DNA of 64,000 nt from Bradyrhizobium manausense (GCF_018130615.1 NZ_JAFCKB010000007.1:248001-312000), one strand, 5' to 3'; numbered from the stretch's first letter, positions 25,927 through 35,387 are shown. The notes: generated from the letters alone by a model not told the origin. Numbers and translations: made by a program.

Positions 25927-26883
25927 TCAGCGTTTCCCCTTTGGGCCGATCGCCTCAGCGGAACGAGGCTTGCCATGTCCGCTCGTCCGGGATGGCGAGC
26001 GCCATGCCTCGAGGAGCATCTCGAGAAACTGGCTGGCATGAGGCGATAGCGTCGCTCCGCGCCTGCGCACGATTCCGATCGTTCGCGACACCTCCGGCTC
26101 GATCAGCCGAACGGTGTGAATGATCGGATGGCCGGCGGCGGGCGTCGCGAGCCTCGGCAGCACGGCGATGCCCAGTCCCGCTTCGACCAGGCCGAGCGAG
26201 CCGGAGAGGTGAGCGACTTCATAGGACCAGTTCAGCTGCAGGCCCTGTCGCGCCAGCGCATTGTCGATCAACGCGCGGTTGCCGCTGTTGCGACCGACAG
26301 TGATGACCCGGTGCGATACGATCTCCGACCAGCTGACCTGTTTGCGCGATGCCAGCGGATGATCATGGCGGCAGGCCAGGACGAAAGGATCCTCGACCAG
26401 TTTCTCAAATTCGATTTCGGCATGCGAAGCGCCGATGAAATTGATGCCGAAGTCGACTTCTCCGCGCGCGACCGCCTCCAATCCCTCATTGGCACCGATG
26501 TCCAGAATCCGGATGCGAATGCGGGGATACGCTTCGGCAAACCGGCCGATCGCATGCGGCAGGAAGTAGAACACCGCCGTCGGCACTGCAGCCACCGAGA
26601 CCAAACCCGAACTCCGCGCGCCGATATCATGGATGGCGAGCACCGAGGTCTCGAACTCGTCGATGAGGCGGCGCACCTTCGGAAGGAAGTCGCGGCCGGT
26701 CATGGTGAGATTGACGTGACGCGTCGAGCGTTCGAGCAACGGCGCACCGAGACTTTCTTCCAGCTTCTGAATGCGTCGACTGAGCGCCGGCTGAGACAGG
26801 TTCAGCGCCTTGGCGGTCCGCACGAAGCTTCCCGTCTCCGCGACGGTGATGAATGCCTTGAGGTCGAGCAGCTCTGCGTTCAT
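25927..26883 (-). CDS. LysR family transcriptional regulator
   Basis: This 318-residue regulator has the N-terminal winged helix MNAELLDLKAFITVAETGSF and LNLSQPALSRRIQKLEESLG, then a periplasmic-binding-like effector domain with VSVAAVPTAVFYFLP and MVGRNSGNRALIDN-like segments. It diverges from the oxalomesaconate tautomerase gene across 118 bases. By the usual LysR arrangement it probably controls that gene and the adjacent transporter in response to an aromatic-pathway acid; that is inference. The C-terminal 30 residues are basic and poorly ordered. Confidence 0.9.
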   Translation of the reverse strand: MNAELLDLKAFITVAETGSFVRTAKALNLSQPALSRRIQKLEESLGAPLLERSTRHVNLTMTGRDFLPKVRRLIDEFETSVLAIHDIGARSSGLVSVAAVPTAVFYFLPHAIGRFAEAYPRIRIRILDIGANEGLEAVARGEVDFGINFIGASHAEIEFEKLVEDPFVLACRHDHPLASRKQVSWSEIVSHRVITVGRNSGNRALIDNALARQGLQLNWSYEVAHLSGSLGLVEAGLGIAVLPRLATPAAGHPIIHTVRLIEPEVSRTIGIVRRRGATLSPHASQFLEMLLEAWRSPSRTSGHGKPRSAEAIGPKGKR

Positions 26884-26895
26884 GGGCTCGCTCCA

Positions 26896-26951
26896 TTATG
26901 TCGATAAGCGGAATAATACCTCAGATATTTGCATTTCACAAAATAGTTGAG
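26896..26951. promoter_or_regulatory. Candidate LysR operator region
   Basis: TTATGTCGATAA at 26896-26907 is a perfect short dyad (TTAT/ATAA). A longer imperfect dyad at 26920-26951 has arms beginning CTCAGATATTT and ending AAAATAGTTGAG. Both lie in the divergent gap between the LysR gene and the tautomerase gene, where LysR-type sites are expected. Assignment rests on symmetry and position only. Confidence 0.45.
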
Positions 26952-27001
26952 AGCGAGGATGTTCTGGCTCGGACGAAGATGTCGCCGAACGGAACAGCTC
27001 C

Positions 27002-28075
27002 ATGAACGATCAGATTGCCATTCCCTGTGTGGTCATGCGCGGGGGGACCTCACGGGGCCCGTTTTTCCTGGCCCGCGATCTTCCCGCCGACCCCGGCCTG
27101 CGCGATGCACTTCTGTTGTCCGTGATGGGAAGCGGACACGACCTCGGGATCGATGGAATCGGCGGCGGCAATGCCGTCATCAACAAGGTCGCGATCGTCG
27201 GACCGGCATCGGTCCCGGGCGCCGACGTCGACTATTTGTTTGCCCAGGTGCGCGTTCGGGAAGGGATCGTCGATACGTCACCGAACTGCGGAAACATGCT
27301 GGCGGCCGTAGGGCCGTTCGCAATTGAAGCCGGCTTGGTCGCGGCCGCCGGCGATCGCACCCATATACGCATCCACAACGTCAACACCGGCAAGCTGATT
27401 GATGCGACGGTTGCCACTCCCCGAGGGCGGGTGACCTATGAGGGCGAGGCGCGGATCGACGGTGTGCCGGGAACGGCGGCACCCATCGAACTGTCGTTCC
27501 CGAACGCGGCCGGCGCGCGCACCGGTCGCCTCCTTCCCACGGGACGGCCGGTCGATCGCATCGACGGGATCGACGTGACCTGCATCGACGCGGCCATGCC
27601 GGTCATGCTGGTCCGCGCGGCGGATATCGGCTGCAGCGGCCGTGAGGCACCGTCGGATTTCACCGACAGCTGCTTCCGCGCGCGTCTCGAACATCTGCGC
27701 ATCGAGGCCGGTCGCCTCATGGGCTTTCCAAATTCGGCGGCAATGGTGATCCCGAAACCGGTTCTGATCGCGCCTGCAAACGAGGCGACGCTGAACGTCA
27801 GGTACTTCATGCCGCACGACTGCCATGGCGCGCTCGCGGTGACCGGCGCCGTCGCGATCGCGACGGCCTGTATCACGGCAGGGACGATTGCCGCAGAGAC
27901 GGTGGGGCCGCTGGCTCTGCCGGCGCCGATCACGCTGGCCCATCCGTCCGGCCAACTCGTGGTTCGGCTGGAGCCGGGTCCGGTCGCCCGGGTGCAGCGG
28001 ACAGCCCGGCGAATTTTCGAGGGGCACGTCTTCGCCCGCCGATCGCACCTGCCGCAATCGGTACTGGCGGCCTGA
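27002..28075 (+). CDS. galD: 4-oxalomesaconate tautomerase / PrpF family isomerase
   Basis: This 357-residue PrpF-family protein opens IPCVVMRGGTSRGPFFLARDLP and contains the active-site segments SPNCGNMLAAVGPFA near residue 97 and a histidine-rich RYFMPHDCHGALAVTGAVA. GalD converts the keto and enol forms of 4-oxalomesaconate in gallate degradation; close paralogues act on aconitate isomers. It is divergent from a LysR regulator and 52 bases upstream of a dicarboxylate transporter gene, which supports a role with tricarboxylate or oxalocitramalate-type acids. I prefer GalD over PrpF by length and motif, with moderate confidence. Confidence 0.75.
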   Translation: MNDQIAIPCVVMRGGTSRGPFFLARDLPADPGLRDALLLSVMGSGHDLGIDGIGGGNAVINKVAIVGPASVPGADVDYLFAQVRVREGIVDTSPNCGNMLAAVGPFAIEAGLVAAAGDRTHIRIHNVNTGKLIDATVATPRGRVTYEGEARIDGVPGTAAPIELSFPNAAGARTGRLLPTGRPVDRIDGIDVTCIDAAMPVMLVRAADIGCSGREAPSDFTDSCFRARLEHLRIEAGRLMGFPNSAAMVIPKPVLIAPANEATLNVRYFMPHDCHGALAVTGAVAIATACITAGTIAAETVGPLALPAPITLAHPSGQLVVRLEPGPVARVQRTARRIFEGHVFARRSHLPQSVLAA

Positions 28076-28127
28076 CGCCGGACCGCCTTCGAAGCCTTCA
28101 ATAATCAGACCCAAGGGAGAAACGAGC

Positions 28128-29513
28128 ATGCAGATGCAAGCGCCGGCTGAGCCCGCGAACGGCGAGCTGCGAAAGCCATTCTACCGGATTCTCTACGTCC
28201 AGGTGCTGATCGGCCTCGTGCTGGGCGTCCTCACGGGCCATTTCTGGCCGGAATTTGGTGCCGCGCTGAAGCCCTTTGGTGATGGCTTCGTCAAGCTCGT
28301 CAAGATGATGATCGCGCCGATCGTGTTCTGCACCATCGTCAGCGGCATCAACAGTGTCAGCGATTCCCGCGAGGTCGGCCGCACGCTGGTGAAATCCATG
28401 GCGCTGTTCTACCTGCTGACCGTGCTCGCTCTGCTGGCCGGGCTGATCGCGGTGTCGCTGATCCAGCCGGGCGTCGGCATGCATGTGTCCGTCAATACGC
28501 TGGATCCTTCGGTGGCTGCGAAATTCACCAAGCAGGCAGCTGCGACCGGATTTGCGGACTTCATGCTGCACATCATCCCGCATTCCTTCTTTGGCGCGTT
28601 TGCCGATGGCGAGGTGCTGCCGGTCCTGCTGATCTCCATCCTGATCGCCTTCGGCCTCGGCCGTGCCGGTGACGGTGGTGCCGTGGTGACGAAGGCAGTC
28701 GAGTCGTTCTCGCAGGTGCTGTTCGTGTCCTTCAGCTTCATCATGAAGCTCGCTCCGCTCGGCGCCTTCGGCGCCATGGCGTTCACGGTGGGCCGCTATG
28801 GCATCCGTTCGATCGGCTCGCTCGGACTGCTGATCCTGACCTTCTATATCGCCTGCTTTGTCTTCGTCGTTGTCGTGCTTGGTACGCTGGCGCGGCTGAA
28901 CGGCTTCAGCCTGTGGAAGACCATCCGCTACTTCAAGGAAGAGCTGCTGATCGTGCTCGGCACGTCGTCGTCGGAGCCGGCCCTGCCTGGCGCGCTGCGC
29001 AAGCTGGAGCAGCTCGGATGCCGAAAAGGCGTATCAGGGCTCGTGCTGCCGATGGGCTATTCTTTCAATCTGGACGGCAGCGCCATTTATCTCACCCTGG
29101 CGTCCATCTTCATCGCGCAGGCCTGCGACATTCATCTGTCCTGGGGACAGGTTGCGGCAATGCTCGGACTGATGCTGCTGACGTCGAAAGGGGCGGCCGG
29201 AGTCACCGGCAGCGGCTTCGTCGCGCTGGTCGCGACTCTCTCCGTCATGCCGGACCTGCCCGTGACCGGCGTGGCGCTGCTCGTCGGCATCGACCGCTTC
29301 ATGTCGGAGGCGCGGGCGCTGACCAGCATGATCAGCAACTGCGTCGCGGCCATCACGGTTTCGCTGTGGGAGAACGCCTGCGACCGCGAAGTGCTGGCCC
29401 GCGAACTCGGACAGCATGGCGCTCTCGAGGTCGCGGTCGGGACCACGATCGAGGTAGCACCAGCGATGCAGGAGAACGAGAGCTGGATTTCGACGACGAA
29501 ATCGGCCGCTTGA
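28128..29513 (+). CDS. dctA: C4-dicarboxylate transporter, DctA type
   Basis: This 461-residue DAACS-family symporter has about eight membrane helices, the serine-rich re-entrant motif LGTSSSEPALPGALRKLEQL and the PMGYSFNLDGSAIYLTLAS motif near residue 300, then LTSKGAAGVTGSGFVALVAT. It uses protons or sodium to import succinate, malate or fumarate. AGGGAGA is seven bases before the ATG at 28128. Position next to galD suggests it serves the same catabolic path rather than general symbiotic C4-acid uptake; it may be a paralogue of the main DctA. Confidence 0.88.
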   Translation: MQMQAPAEPANGELRKPFYRILYVQVLIGLVLGVLTGHFWPEFGAALKPFGDGFVKLVKMMIAPIVFCTIVSGINSVSDSREVGRTLVKSMALFYLLTVLALLAGLIAVSLIQPGVGMHVSVNTLDPSVAAKFTKQAAATGFADFMLHIIPHSFFGAFADGEVLPVLLISILIAFGLGRAGDGGAVVTKAVESFSQVLFVSFSFIMKLAPLGAFGAMAFTVGRYGIRSIGSLGLLILTFYIACFVFVVVVLGTLARLNGFSLWKTIRYFKEELLIVLGTSSSEPALPGALRKLEQLGCRKGVSGLVLPMGYSFNLDGSAIYLTLASIFIAQACDIHLSWGQVAAMLGLMLLTSKGAAGVTGSGFVALVATLSVMPDLPVTGVALLVGIDRFMSEARALTSMISNCVAAITVSLWENACDREVLARELGQHGALEVAVGTTIEVAPAMQENESWISTTKSAA

Positions 29514-29571
29514 TGCCGCTTTGGACGAAACGGTCGTCGTATTCAGTTTGGCAAGGCAGCCTGTGGCGTCC

Positions 29572-31473
29572 TTAGTTGGACTTGGCGTTGTCCTTCGCAT
29601 TCTCCGCCGTCGGCGATCCCTCCGGCGCCTGTCGCTTTCCGCCGGTGATGCGCTGCTTCAAGAGGTCGAGGAAAGGAGACGCCGCAGGCGATTGCCGGAT
29701 CAGGGCCTCGGGGTCGGGGAAGATCAGCGGATCGTCCCACGGACCCTGCACCATGAAGGGCAATTGAAAGCCGGACGTCGTGTTGAGGCTCGCCACGCCT
29801 TTCATGTCGTATTCGCGCGTCGGCACCGACGCGGTGCCGGTCAGCGTAATCTTCGCCGAAGGGCCTTCGATGCGGATGTCCTCGGCGGTGGCGATGCCGT
29901 CGGCGAATTTCACTGCGATCGTGAGGCTGTCATAGGGCGTCGAGCCGTTGCGGAAATTGCCGCCGCCGGACAGCGGCCGACGCTCGAGTCGCTTCAAGAG
30001 CTGCTCGGCATTGAAGCCTGAGATCGCGCCGTCATGCCCGGTCACGGTGGCGGTGCCGTCGAGCGACTGCACCAGGCCGAACGGGCTCGAGCCGGAGGCG
30101 AGCAGGGACACGTTGATGTTGCCGCGGCCGGACAGCTTGTTGAGGCCGAACAGCTCGGTGGCACAGGCCTGCAGGTCGACGTCGGTGAACTGGAACTGTG
30201 CCTTGATGTCGGCAACGCTGTCGGAGCGCGAGATGCCGAACGAACCCTTGGCAATGCCGCCATAGACCTGCGCCTCGCCGACCGAGAGCGCCAGAGTGCC
30301 GTTGCGCAAATTGGCGCCGATCGCGGTGCGGCCGAGCTTGGTCGGGCCGACCGTCAGCCTGGCTGCCGATAGGCGCATGTCGAGGTCGGTGGTCGAGAGG
30401 CCGTTGAGGTCGAACAGCTGCCTGTTCCAGTCGCGCGCGCCGCTTGCGAGCAGGCGGAAGGTCGAGATGTAAGGCGTGAAGTCGAGCGCATCGGCGGCGA
30501 GCGTCGCCTGCAGCGTCTGCCGGCCGTTATTGGCATAGGTCATTACGCCTTCGGCGGCATTGCCGTCGAGCTCGACATTGACGTTGGTGAGCGCGATCGA
30601 GGCGCCCACGACGTTGGCGCGCGCCTTCAGCGTGAAGCGGCCGAAGCCGCCGCTGCCGGGCTGCGGCTGCCCGGTCCAGCGCAGCGCGTTGCGCAAGGAC
30701 GGGCTGTCGATGGTGAGGGTGCCTTCCATCATCGGGCTGGTGCGGTTGGCGACACTGCCGTCAAAGGCGAGCTTGAGCGGAGCGCTCGCGATCCGCGCCT
30801 TCAGCCCGGAACGGTCGCCGGACAGGGCGGCGACGAAGTCGGCAAAGCTGATCGAGCCGTCGACGCGCTCGCCGCGCCAGTCGAACTGCCCGGTCGCGGC
30901 GAAGGAGCGCGAGATCGAGGGCCAGGCCAGCGACAGGTCGATGTCGTCGAACTGCTCGGTGGCGTGCGTGGCCGCGTCCTCGTAATGGAGCACGCCGTCC
31001 TGAATCCTGATTTCGGAGAACGACACCTGATTGTCGGCGCCGGGCTTCATTGTGCGCGCAATGGTCTGGATGAAGGGCGTCCAGTTGCTCTCGCCATCCG
31101 GTTTCAGGCTGACATGGATGTGCGGCCGGAGCAGCGTCAGGTCGGCGATCTCGAAGCGCTGCAGCAGCAGGGGCAGGAGCCTGAGATTGGCGGTGAGCAC
31201 GTCGACATGGAGCGCGGGGTCGGCAGTGCCGCCGCCCTTCAGGCCGACGTCATGGAAGGAGATGTAGCTCGCCGGCAGCACGGAAATGTCGATGCTGCCT
31301 GCCACGCTGAGCTCGAGCCCGGTGACGTCGCGGATCTGCGCTTCCACCGCCTTGCGCAGCGCGTCGCGGTTGATGAGCCAGGAGGTCGCGATCAGGGCGA
31401 TCAGCGCGACGCCGAGCAGCGCCGCGATCGGCGTCCCGAGGCGCTTCATTCCTTGGGCCATGGTCAATGGCAT
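29572..31473 (-). CDS. AsmA family protein
   Basis: This 633-residue protein has an N-terminal membrane anchor (about residues 9-29, GTPIAALLGVALIALIATSW), then INRDALRKAVEAQIRDVTG, the entry of the AsmA domain. The C-terminal third contains the second AsmA part with GTATVTGHDGAISGFNAEQL. AsmA-like proteins span the periplasm as extended beta structures and affect phospholipid or LPS transport to the outer membrane. The start is uncertain between ATGs at 31473, 31461 and 31449. It is monocistronic and divergent from scoAB. Confidence 0.82.
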   Translation of the reverse strand: MPLTMAQGMKRLGTPIAALLGVALIALIATSWLINRDALRKAVEAQIRDVTGLELSVAGSIDISVLPASYISFHDVGLKGGGTADPALHVDVLTANLRLLPLLLQRFEIADLTLLRPHIHVSLKPDGESNWTPFIQTIARTMKPGADNQVSFSEIRIQDGVLHYEDAATHATEQFDDIDLSLAWPSISRSFAATGQFDWRGERVDGSISFADFVAALSGDRSGLKARIASAPLKLAFDGSVANRTSPMMEGTLTIDSPSLRNALRWTGQPQPGSGGFGRFTLKARANVVGASIALTNVNVELDGNAAEGVMTYANNGRQTLQATLAADALDFTPYISTFRLLASGARDWNRQLFDLNGLSTTDLDMRLSAARLTVGPTKLGRTAIGANLRNGTLALSVGEAQVYGGIAKGSFGISRSDSVADIKAQFQFTDVDLQACATELFGLNKLSGRGNINVSLLASGSSPFGLVQSLDGTATVTGHDGAISGFNAEQLLKRLERRPLSGGGNFRNGSTPYDSLTIAVKFADGIATAEDIRIEGPSAKITLTGTASVPTREYDMKGVASLNTTSGFQLPFMVQGPWDDPLIFPDPEALIRQSPAASPFLDLLKQRITGGKRQAPEGSPTAENAKDNAKSN

Positions 31474-31764
31474 GTCCTGATCGGGTTGGTCGTTGGAGCC
31501 GGAAGGGCGGGCCGGGAAACCTGCGCGCCCCACGCCCAAGTCCTGTTAGGTTAAGTCCTGTTAGTTAAGTGCCGCAACTTGATGGGTTTTCTTGTCGCTT
31601 TCAAGGCCGGGGACGGGTCTGCCCACGGCGTGGGCAGCTTCTACCACCGGCTCTCGGAACGGAGAACCCCGTATCATTGACGGCTTCGGACGATTTCGCC
31701 TAATAATCGCCGCCAATAAGGGCGCGACGCCTGCAAGCTGCAGCTTCAGTCGAGGTTTTTTTGC
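31474..31764. other. Divergent intergenic region, asmA-like and scoA
   Basis: These 291 bases must carry promoters for the AsmA protein (minus) and scoAB (plus). A near-direct repeat of GTCCTGTTAG at 31541-31563 is visible. I see no operator or RNA gene; long frames crossing into scoA on the minus strand are shadows. Confidence 0.35.
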
Positions 31765-32502
31765 ATGAACAAGGTCTATCCCGACGCCAAGTCGGCTCTT
31801 GAGGGCATTCTCAAGGACAACATGATGATCATGTCGGGGGGCTTCGGCCTCTGCGGTATCGCCGAGTCGCTGTCGGATGCGATCCGCGACTCCGGCGTCA
31901 AGGGGCTGACCGTGGTCTCGAACAATGCCGGCGTCGACGGCATTGGGCTCAGCCGCCTGCTGGAGACCCGCCAGATCAAGAAGATGATCTCGTCCTATGT
32001 CGGCGAGAACAAGCTGTTCGCCCAGCAATTCCTGGCCGGCGAGCTGGAGCTCGAATTCAACCCGCAAGGCACGCTCGCCGAGCGCATCCGCGCCGGCGGC
32101 GCCGGCATCCCGGCCTTCTACACCAAGACCGGCGTCGGCACGCTGATCGCCGAAGGCAAGGAAGTGAAGGAGTTCGACGGCGAGAAGTACCTGATGGAGC
32201 GCGGCCTGTTCGCCGACCTCGCCATCGTGCACGCCTGGAAGGGCGACACCGCCGGCAACCTCATCTACCGCAAGACTGCGCGCAACTTTAACCCGATGAT
32301 GGCGACCGCCGCCAAGATCACGGTGGCCGAGGTCGAGCATCTCGTTCCCGCCGGTGAACTCAATCCCGACCACATCCACACGCCCGGCATTTTCGTGAAG
32401 CGCATCGTCGAGGTCGGCACGGCCACGAAGCGCATCGAATTCCGCAACACCCGCCCGCGCCCGACCAGCGCACCCGCGGCCGGAACAGGAGTTGAAATCT
32501 GA
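31765..32502 (+). CDS. scoA: 3-oxoacid CoA-transferase subunit A
   Basis: This 245-residue alpha subunit of succinyl-CoA:3-ketoacid CoA-transferase opens [19 protein letters not shown] and includes [18 protein letters not shown] and the GxGxxG-like [17 protein letters not shown]. The enzyme transfers CoA from succinyl-CoA to acetoacetate, opening ketone bodies and polyhydroxybutyrate products to catabolism. A Pro/Ala-rich 15-residue tail follows the core. Its stop overlaps scoB by one base (TGATG), indicating coupled translation. Confidence 0.93.
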   Translation: MNKVYPDAKSALEGILKDNMMIMSGGFGLCGIAESLSDAIRDSGVKGLTVVSNNAGVDGIGLSRLLETRQIKKMISSYVGENKLFAQQFLAGELELEFNPQGTLAERIRAGGAGIPAFYTKTGVGTLIAEGKEVKEFDGEKYLMERGLFADLAIVHAWKGDTAGNLIYRKTARNFNPMMATAAKITVAEVEHLVPAGELNPDHIHTPGIFVKRIVEVGTATKRIEFRNTRPRPTSAPAAGTGVEI

Positions 32503-33152
32503 TGGCCTGGACCCGTGAACAGATGGCTGCGCGCGCCGCGAAGGAATTGCGTGACGGCTACTACGTCAATCTCGGCATTGGCATCCCGACGCTGGTCTCG
32601 AACTACATTCCCGACGGCGTCGACGTTAGCCTCCAGAGCGAGAACGGCATGCTCGGCATGGGCCCGTTCCCCTACGAGGGCGAAGAGGACGCCGATCTGA
32701 TCAACGCCGGCAAGCAGACCGTGAGCGAGCTGCCCTCGACCTCGTATTTCTCGAGCGCGGACTCCTTCGGCATGATCCGCGGCGGCCACATGGATCTGTC
32801 GATCCTCGGCGCCATGCAGGTGGCCCAGAACGGCGATCTCGCCAACTGGATGATCCCGGGCAAGATGGTCAAGGGCATGGGCGGCGCGATGGACCTCGTT
32901 GCCGGCGTCAAGCGCGTCGTCGTGGTGATGGAGCATTCGGCCAAGGACGGCGCCAAGCTCCTGAAGAAGTGCAATCTGCCGCTGACCGGTGAGCGCGTCG
33001 TCGACATGGTCGTCACCGATCTCGCCGTCTTCACCATCGACAAGCACGGTGACGGCGGCATGGCCCTGATCGAGCTCGCCGACGGCGTCACGCTCGACGA
33101 GGTCAAGGCCAAGACCGAAGCCGAATTCCGCGTCGCACTGAAGAACACGTAA
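32502..33152 (+). CDS. scoB: 3-oxoacid CoA-transferase subunit B
   Basis: This 216-residue beta subunit contains the catalytic glutamate motif [12 protein letters not shown] near residue 47, which forms the glutamyl-CoA intermediate, and the start [18 protein letters not shown]. It completes the heteromeric CoA-transferase with ScoA. A strong rho-independent terminator lies 23 bases after its stop codon, so the operon is just scoAB. Confidence 0.94.
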   Translation: MAWTREQMAARAAKELRDGYYVNLGIGIPTLVSNYIPDGVDVSLQSENGMLGMGPFPYEGEEDADLINAGKQTVSELPSTSYFSSADSFGMIRGGHMDLSILGAMQVAQNGDLANWMIPGKMVKGMGGAMDLVAGVKRVVVVMEHSAKDGAKLLKKCNLPLTGERVVDMVVTDLAVFTIDKHGDGGMALIELADGVTLDEVKAKTEAEFRVALKNT

Positions 33153-33175
33153 GCGGGCGATCGCAATCATCGTGA

Positions 33176-33208
33176 AATGGCCGGGCTTCGTCCCGGCCAT
33201 TTTCGTTT
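33176..33208 (+). terminator. Rho-independent terminator of scoAB
   Basis: AATGGCCGGG at 33176-33185 and CCCGGCCATT at 33192-33201 form a perfect 10-bp stem with a CTTCGT loop, followed by TTCGTTTGT. Stem and T-rich tail fit a classical terminator. Confidence 0.88.
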
Positions 33209-33228
33209 GTCTCGCCACAAACAGCCCT

Positions 33229-33333
33229 CGTCATTCCGGGGCGCGACGTAGTCGCGAGCCCGGAATCCATGAACCACGAGCCGGGTTTATGGATTCCGGG
33301 TCTGCGTGCTTGCGCGCGCATCCCGGAATGACG
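33229..33333. repeat. CGTCATTCCGGG dispersed repeat
   Basis: CGTCATTCCGGG at 33229-33240 is mirrored by CCCGGAATGACG at 33322-33333, and an inner pair GGAATCCAT/ATGGATTCC occurs. The same element recurs at 37365-37471. It is a dispersed repeat typical of Bradyrhizobium intergenic DNA; here it separates the scoAB terminator from the convergent nirV gene. Confidence 0.8.
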
Positions 33334-33347
33334 AGGCTGAGAATCGG

Positions 33348-34226
33348 CTACGACCTCGCCGCCCAGACCTTGCTCCACCGCGCCGACACGCTCGCCACCC
33401 ACGACCGCTCCTCGCGCACCAGGCGGAAGCCGAGATTGGCGGGCGGTACGCCTTGCGCGCAGCCGCCGGCGCGGGCGTCGCGGATGAAGTCGGTGACATA
33501 GGCGCGGTGCGCGCCCTCTGCGACGCGCACGCCGCAATTCACCGTCGGCCGGCCGGCATTGCCGGCCTCGTCGACACGCGAGCGCACGAAGCAGGTTGAC
33601 GTCCACTCCCAGACATTGCCGGCGAGATCGGAGACGCCGCGCTCGTTCAGGCCGAACTTGCCGAACGGGTAGGCTGTGGTGTCGGAGAGGTCGCGCTCGG
33701 ATTCTCGCTCGTAGCGGCTGATCCAGCGCTTGGACGGGTCGTTCGCGTCGACCGCAACGCCGTCGTCCTTGAACCGGCTGCCCGCCGCAAAGGCCCATTC
33801 CTCGTCGCTCGGCAGGCGATAGTGCGCGCCGGTCTTGCGCGAGAGCCAGGATGCGTAGGCTTCGGCATCGTGCCAGCTGACCTGCACGGCCGGGCGGTCG
33901 GGTGCGATGGTCATATCGCGATCGAGTCCGCGGCACCCGCCGTCCCGGACGCAAAGCTGGTAGTCAGCGGAAGAGACCTGCTCGCGCATGATGTGAAGCG
34001 GCCGCGTGAACTGCAATGCGCGTAGCGGCGCCTCGGCCTGCCGCCCGGCGCGCGTGAAGTCGCCCGCTTCGCGATAGGCGAAGCTGCCGGCGGCGATCTC
34101 GACGATTGCGGGCTCGCCCTGCGCGCCGTGCGTCGTCATCTCGGAAACCAGCGGCGCAACGGCCAGCGGTCCCGCGAAGCCGGCAGCACAGGCAAGTGCC
34201 AGTTTGAGCTTGAATGCAATCAGCAT
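33348..34226 (-). CDS. nirV: NirV-type formylglycine-generating enzyme family protein
   Basis: This 292-residue protein has a hydrophobic N-terminus (about 6-28) consistent with export, then a SUMF1/FGE domain with MREQVSSADYQLCVRDGGC, VSWHDAEAYASWLSRKTG, YRLPSDEEWAFAA and DLAGNVWEWTSTC. The C-terminal region has only one Cys (AGGCAQGVPPANLGFRLV), so the two-cysteine active site of sulfatase-activating FGE is not evident. It lies 54 bases downstream of nirK, the usual place of NirV, whose precise role in nitrite reductase maturation is unknown. A hairpin in the gap may lower its expression relative to nirK. Confidence 0.85.
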   Translation of the reverse strand: MLIAFKLKLALACAAGFAGPLAVAPLVSEMTTHGAQGEPAIVEIAAGSFAYREAGDFTRAGRQAEAPLRALQFTRPLHIMREQVSSADYQLCVRDGGCRGLDRDMTIAPDRPAVQVSWHDAEAYASWLSRKTGAHYRLPSDEEWAFAAGSRFKDDGVAVDANDPSKRWISRYERESERDLSDTTAYPFGKFGLNERGVSDLAGNVWEWTSTCFVRSRVDEAGNAGRPTVNCGVRVAEGAHRAYVTDFIRDARAGGCAQGVPPANLGFRLVREERSWVASVSARWSKVWAARS

Positions 34227-34246
34227 GGTCGTTCCCCCGAAAGAAG

Positions 34247-34272
34247 AAGGGGCCGGTGATTGCCGGCCCCTT
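34247..34272 (-). terminator. Hairpin between nirK and nirV
   Basis: AAGGGGCCGG at 34247-34256 pairs with CCGGCCCCTT at 34263-34272 (10 bp, six-base loop). Minus-strand transcription leaves the stem into CTTCTTTCGG, a weak U tail. It should end part of the nirK transcript and let the rest read into nirV. Confidence 0.65.
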
Positions 34273-34280
34273 CACGCCAT

Positions 34281-35387
34281 TTAGTTGGTGCTGGCGGCCG
34301 GTATGTCCGCAGGCGCCTTCACCTGGGTCATCAGGTCGTCGTTCCACTTGCCCTCGACCTTGAAGTGCGCGGTGGCGCCGAGGTCGGCGGCTTCGATCAG
34401 ATTATGCGTGACATAAGCGTAGATGCCGGGTTGCAGGAACTTGTACAGCGCCGCTCCCGCCGAGCCGCCGCGGATGAACCAGGTCTCGAGTCCGGTCTCC
34501 GGCGGATTGGAGAACTTGCCGGTCTCCCAGACATAGTCGCCATGGCCGCCGATCAGATGCGGACGGCTGTCGCGGTTGGCCTGCGAGTGCACGATCAGCA
34601 CGTTCTCGCCGACATTCGCGGTCAGCGCGTTCTTGCCGGTGAGTGCGCCGACCTTGCCGTTGAACACGACATGGGTGGGAGTGAGCTTCTTCATCACCTC
34701 TTCGGTGTCGGTGAAGGCTTCGCCCGGCGAGTCATAGGACTTGAAATTGCCCTTCTCGTCGCGCGGCACGTACATGTCCTGCTCGCCGATGTAATAGACC
34801 TTGTCGTATTTCAGCGCGTGGCCCTTGCCGTCGTTGAGGCCGTCACGCGGCAGCACCATCACAGCGCCGTTCATGCCGGAGACGACGTGCCAGGGGATCA
34901 TCGGACCGCCGGGCGCGCAGTGATAGACGAACACGCCGGTCCGGGTCGCCTTCCAGCGCAGCACGACCTGCTCGCCGGGATTGACCAGGGTGAGCGCGCC
35001 GCCGCCGAGCGCACCGGTTGCGGAATGGAAGTCGATGTTGTGCGGCATGGTGTTGGTCGCGGGATTGACCAGCGTCAGCTCGACGTAGTCGCCCTCATGC
35101 GCGACCATCAGCGGACCCGGCATCGAGCCGTTGAACGTCATGGCCTGGAAGGTGGTGCCCTTCTCGTCGATGACGACCTTCTTCTCCTGAATCGTGAGCT
35201 TGAACTCGAGGATCTTGGGACCCTGCTTCGTCGCTTGCTCGTGCGCATGCACGAAGGGCGGAGCGACCAGCTCCACCTTCTGGCGCGGCAGCTTGAGATC
35301 TTCGGCAGCGAAGGCGGGTGTTGCCAGCATCAGGGCGGTCGCTGCTGCGCTGATCAATGCGGCTCTGCGGGTGAACATCGGAAGCAT
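34281..35387 (-). CDS. nirK: Copper-containing nitrite reductase
   Basis: This 368-residue periplasmic enzyme reduces nitrite to nitric oxide. The N-terminal [20 protein letters not shown] ending PAFAAED is a twin-arginine-like signal. Type 1 copper ligands are His116, Cys157, His167 and Met172 ([17 protein letters not shown]); type 2 ligands are His121, His156 and His328, and the catalytic Asp119 is in HNIDFH. All are intact. It precedes nirV and has a FixK2/NnrR-type box 60 bases upstream at 35447-35460, fitting induction by low oxygen and nitrogen oxides. Confidence 0.97.
   Translation of the reverse strand: MLPMFTRRAALISAAATALMLATPAFAAEDLKLPRQKVELVAPPFVHAHEQATKQGPKILEFKLTIQEKKVVIDEKGTTFQAMTFNGSMPGPLMVAHEGDYVELTLVNPATNTMPHNIDFHSATGALGGGALTLVNPGEQVVLRWKATRTGVFVYHCAPGGPMIPWHVVSGMNGAVMVLPRDGLNDGKGHALKYDKVYYIGEQDMYVPRDEKGNFKSYDSPGEAFTDTEEVMKKLTPTHVVFNGKVGALTGKNALTANVGENVLIVHSQANRDSRPHLIGGHGDYVWETGKFSNPPETGLETWFIRGGSAGAALYKFLQPGIYAYVTHNLIEAADLGATAHFKVEGKWNDDLMTQVKAPADIPAASTN

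Noticed and set aside
25687-26049. 120-codon frame between the importer and LysR genes
   Set aside because: It overlaps the LysR 3' end on the other strand, has no ribosome site and no recognisable sequence.
31561-32379. 272-codon frame antisense to scoA
   Set aside because: scoA is unambiguous on the plus strand, and the antisense frame follows its third-position GC pattern.
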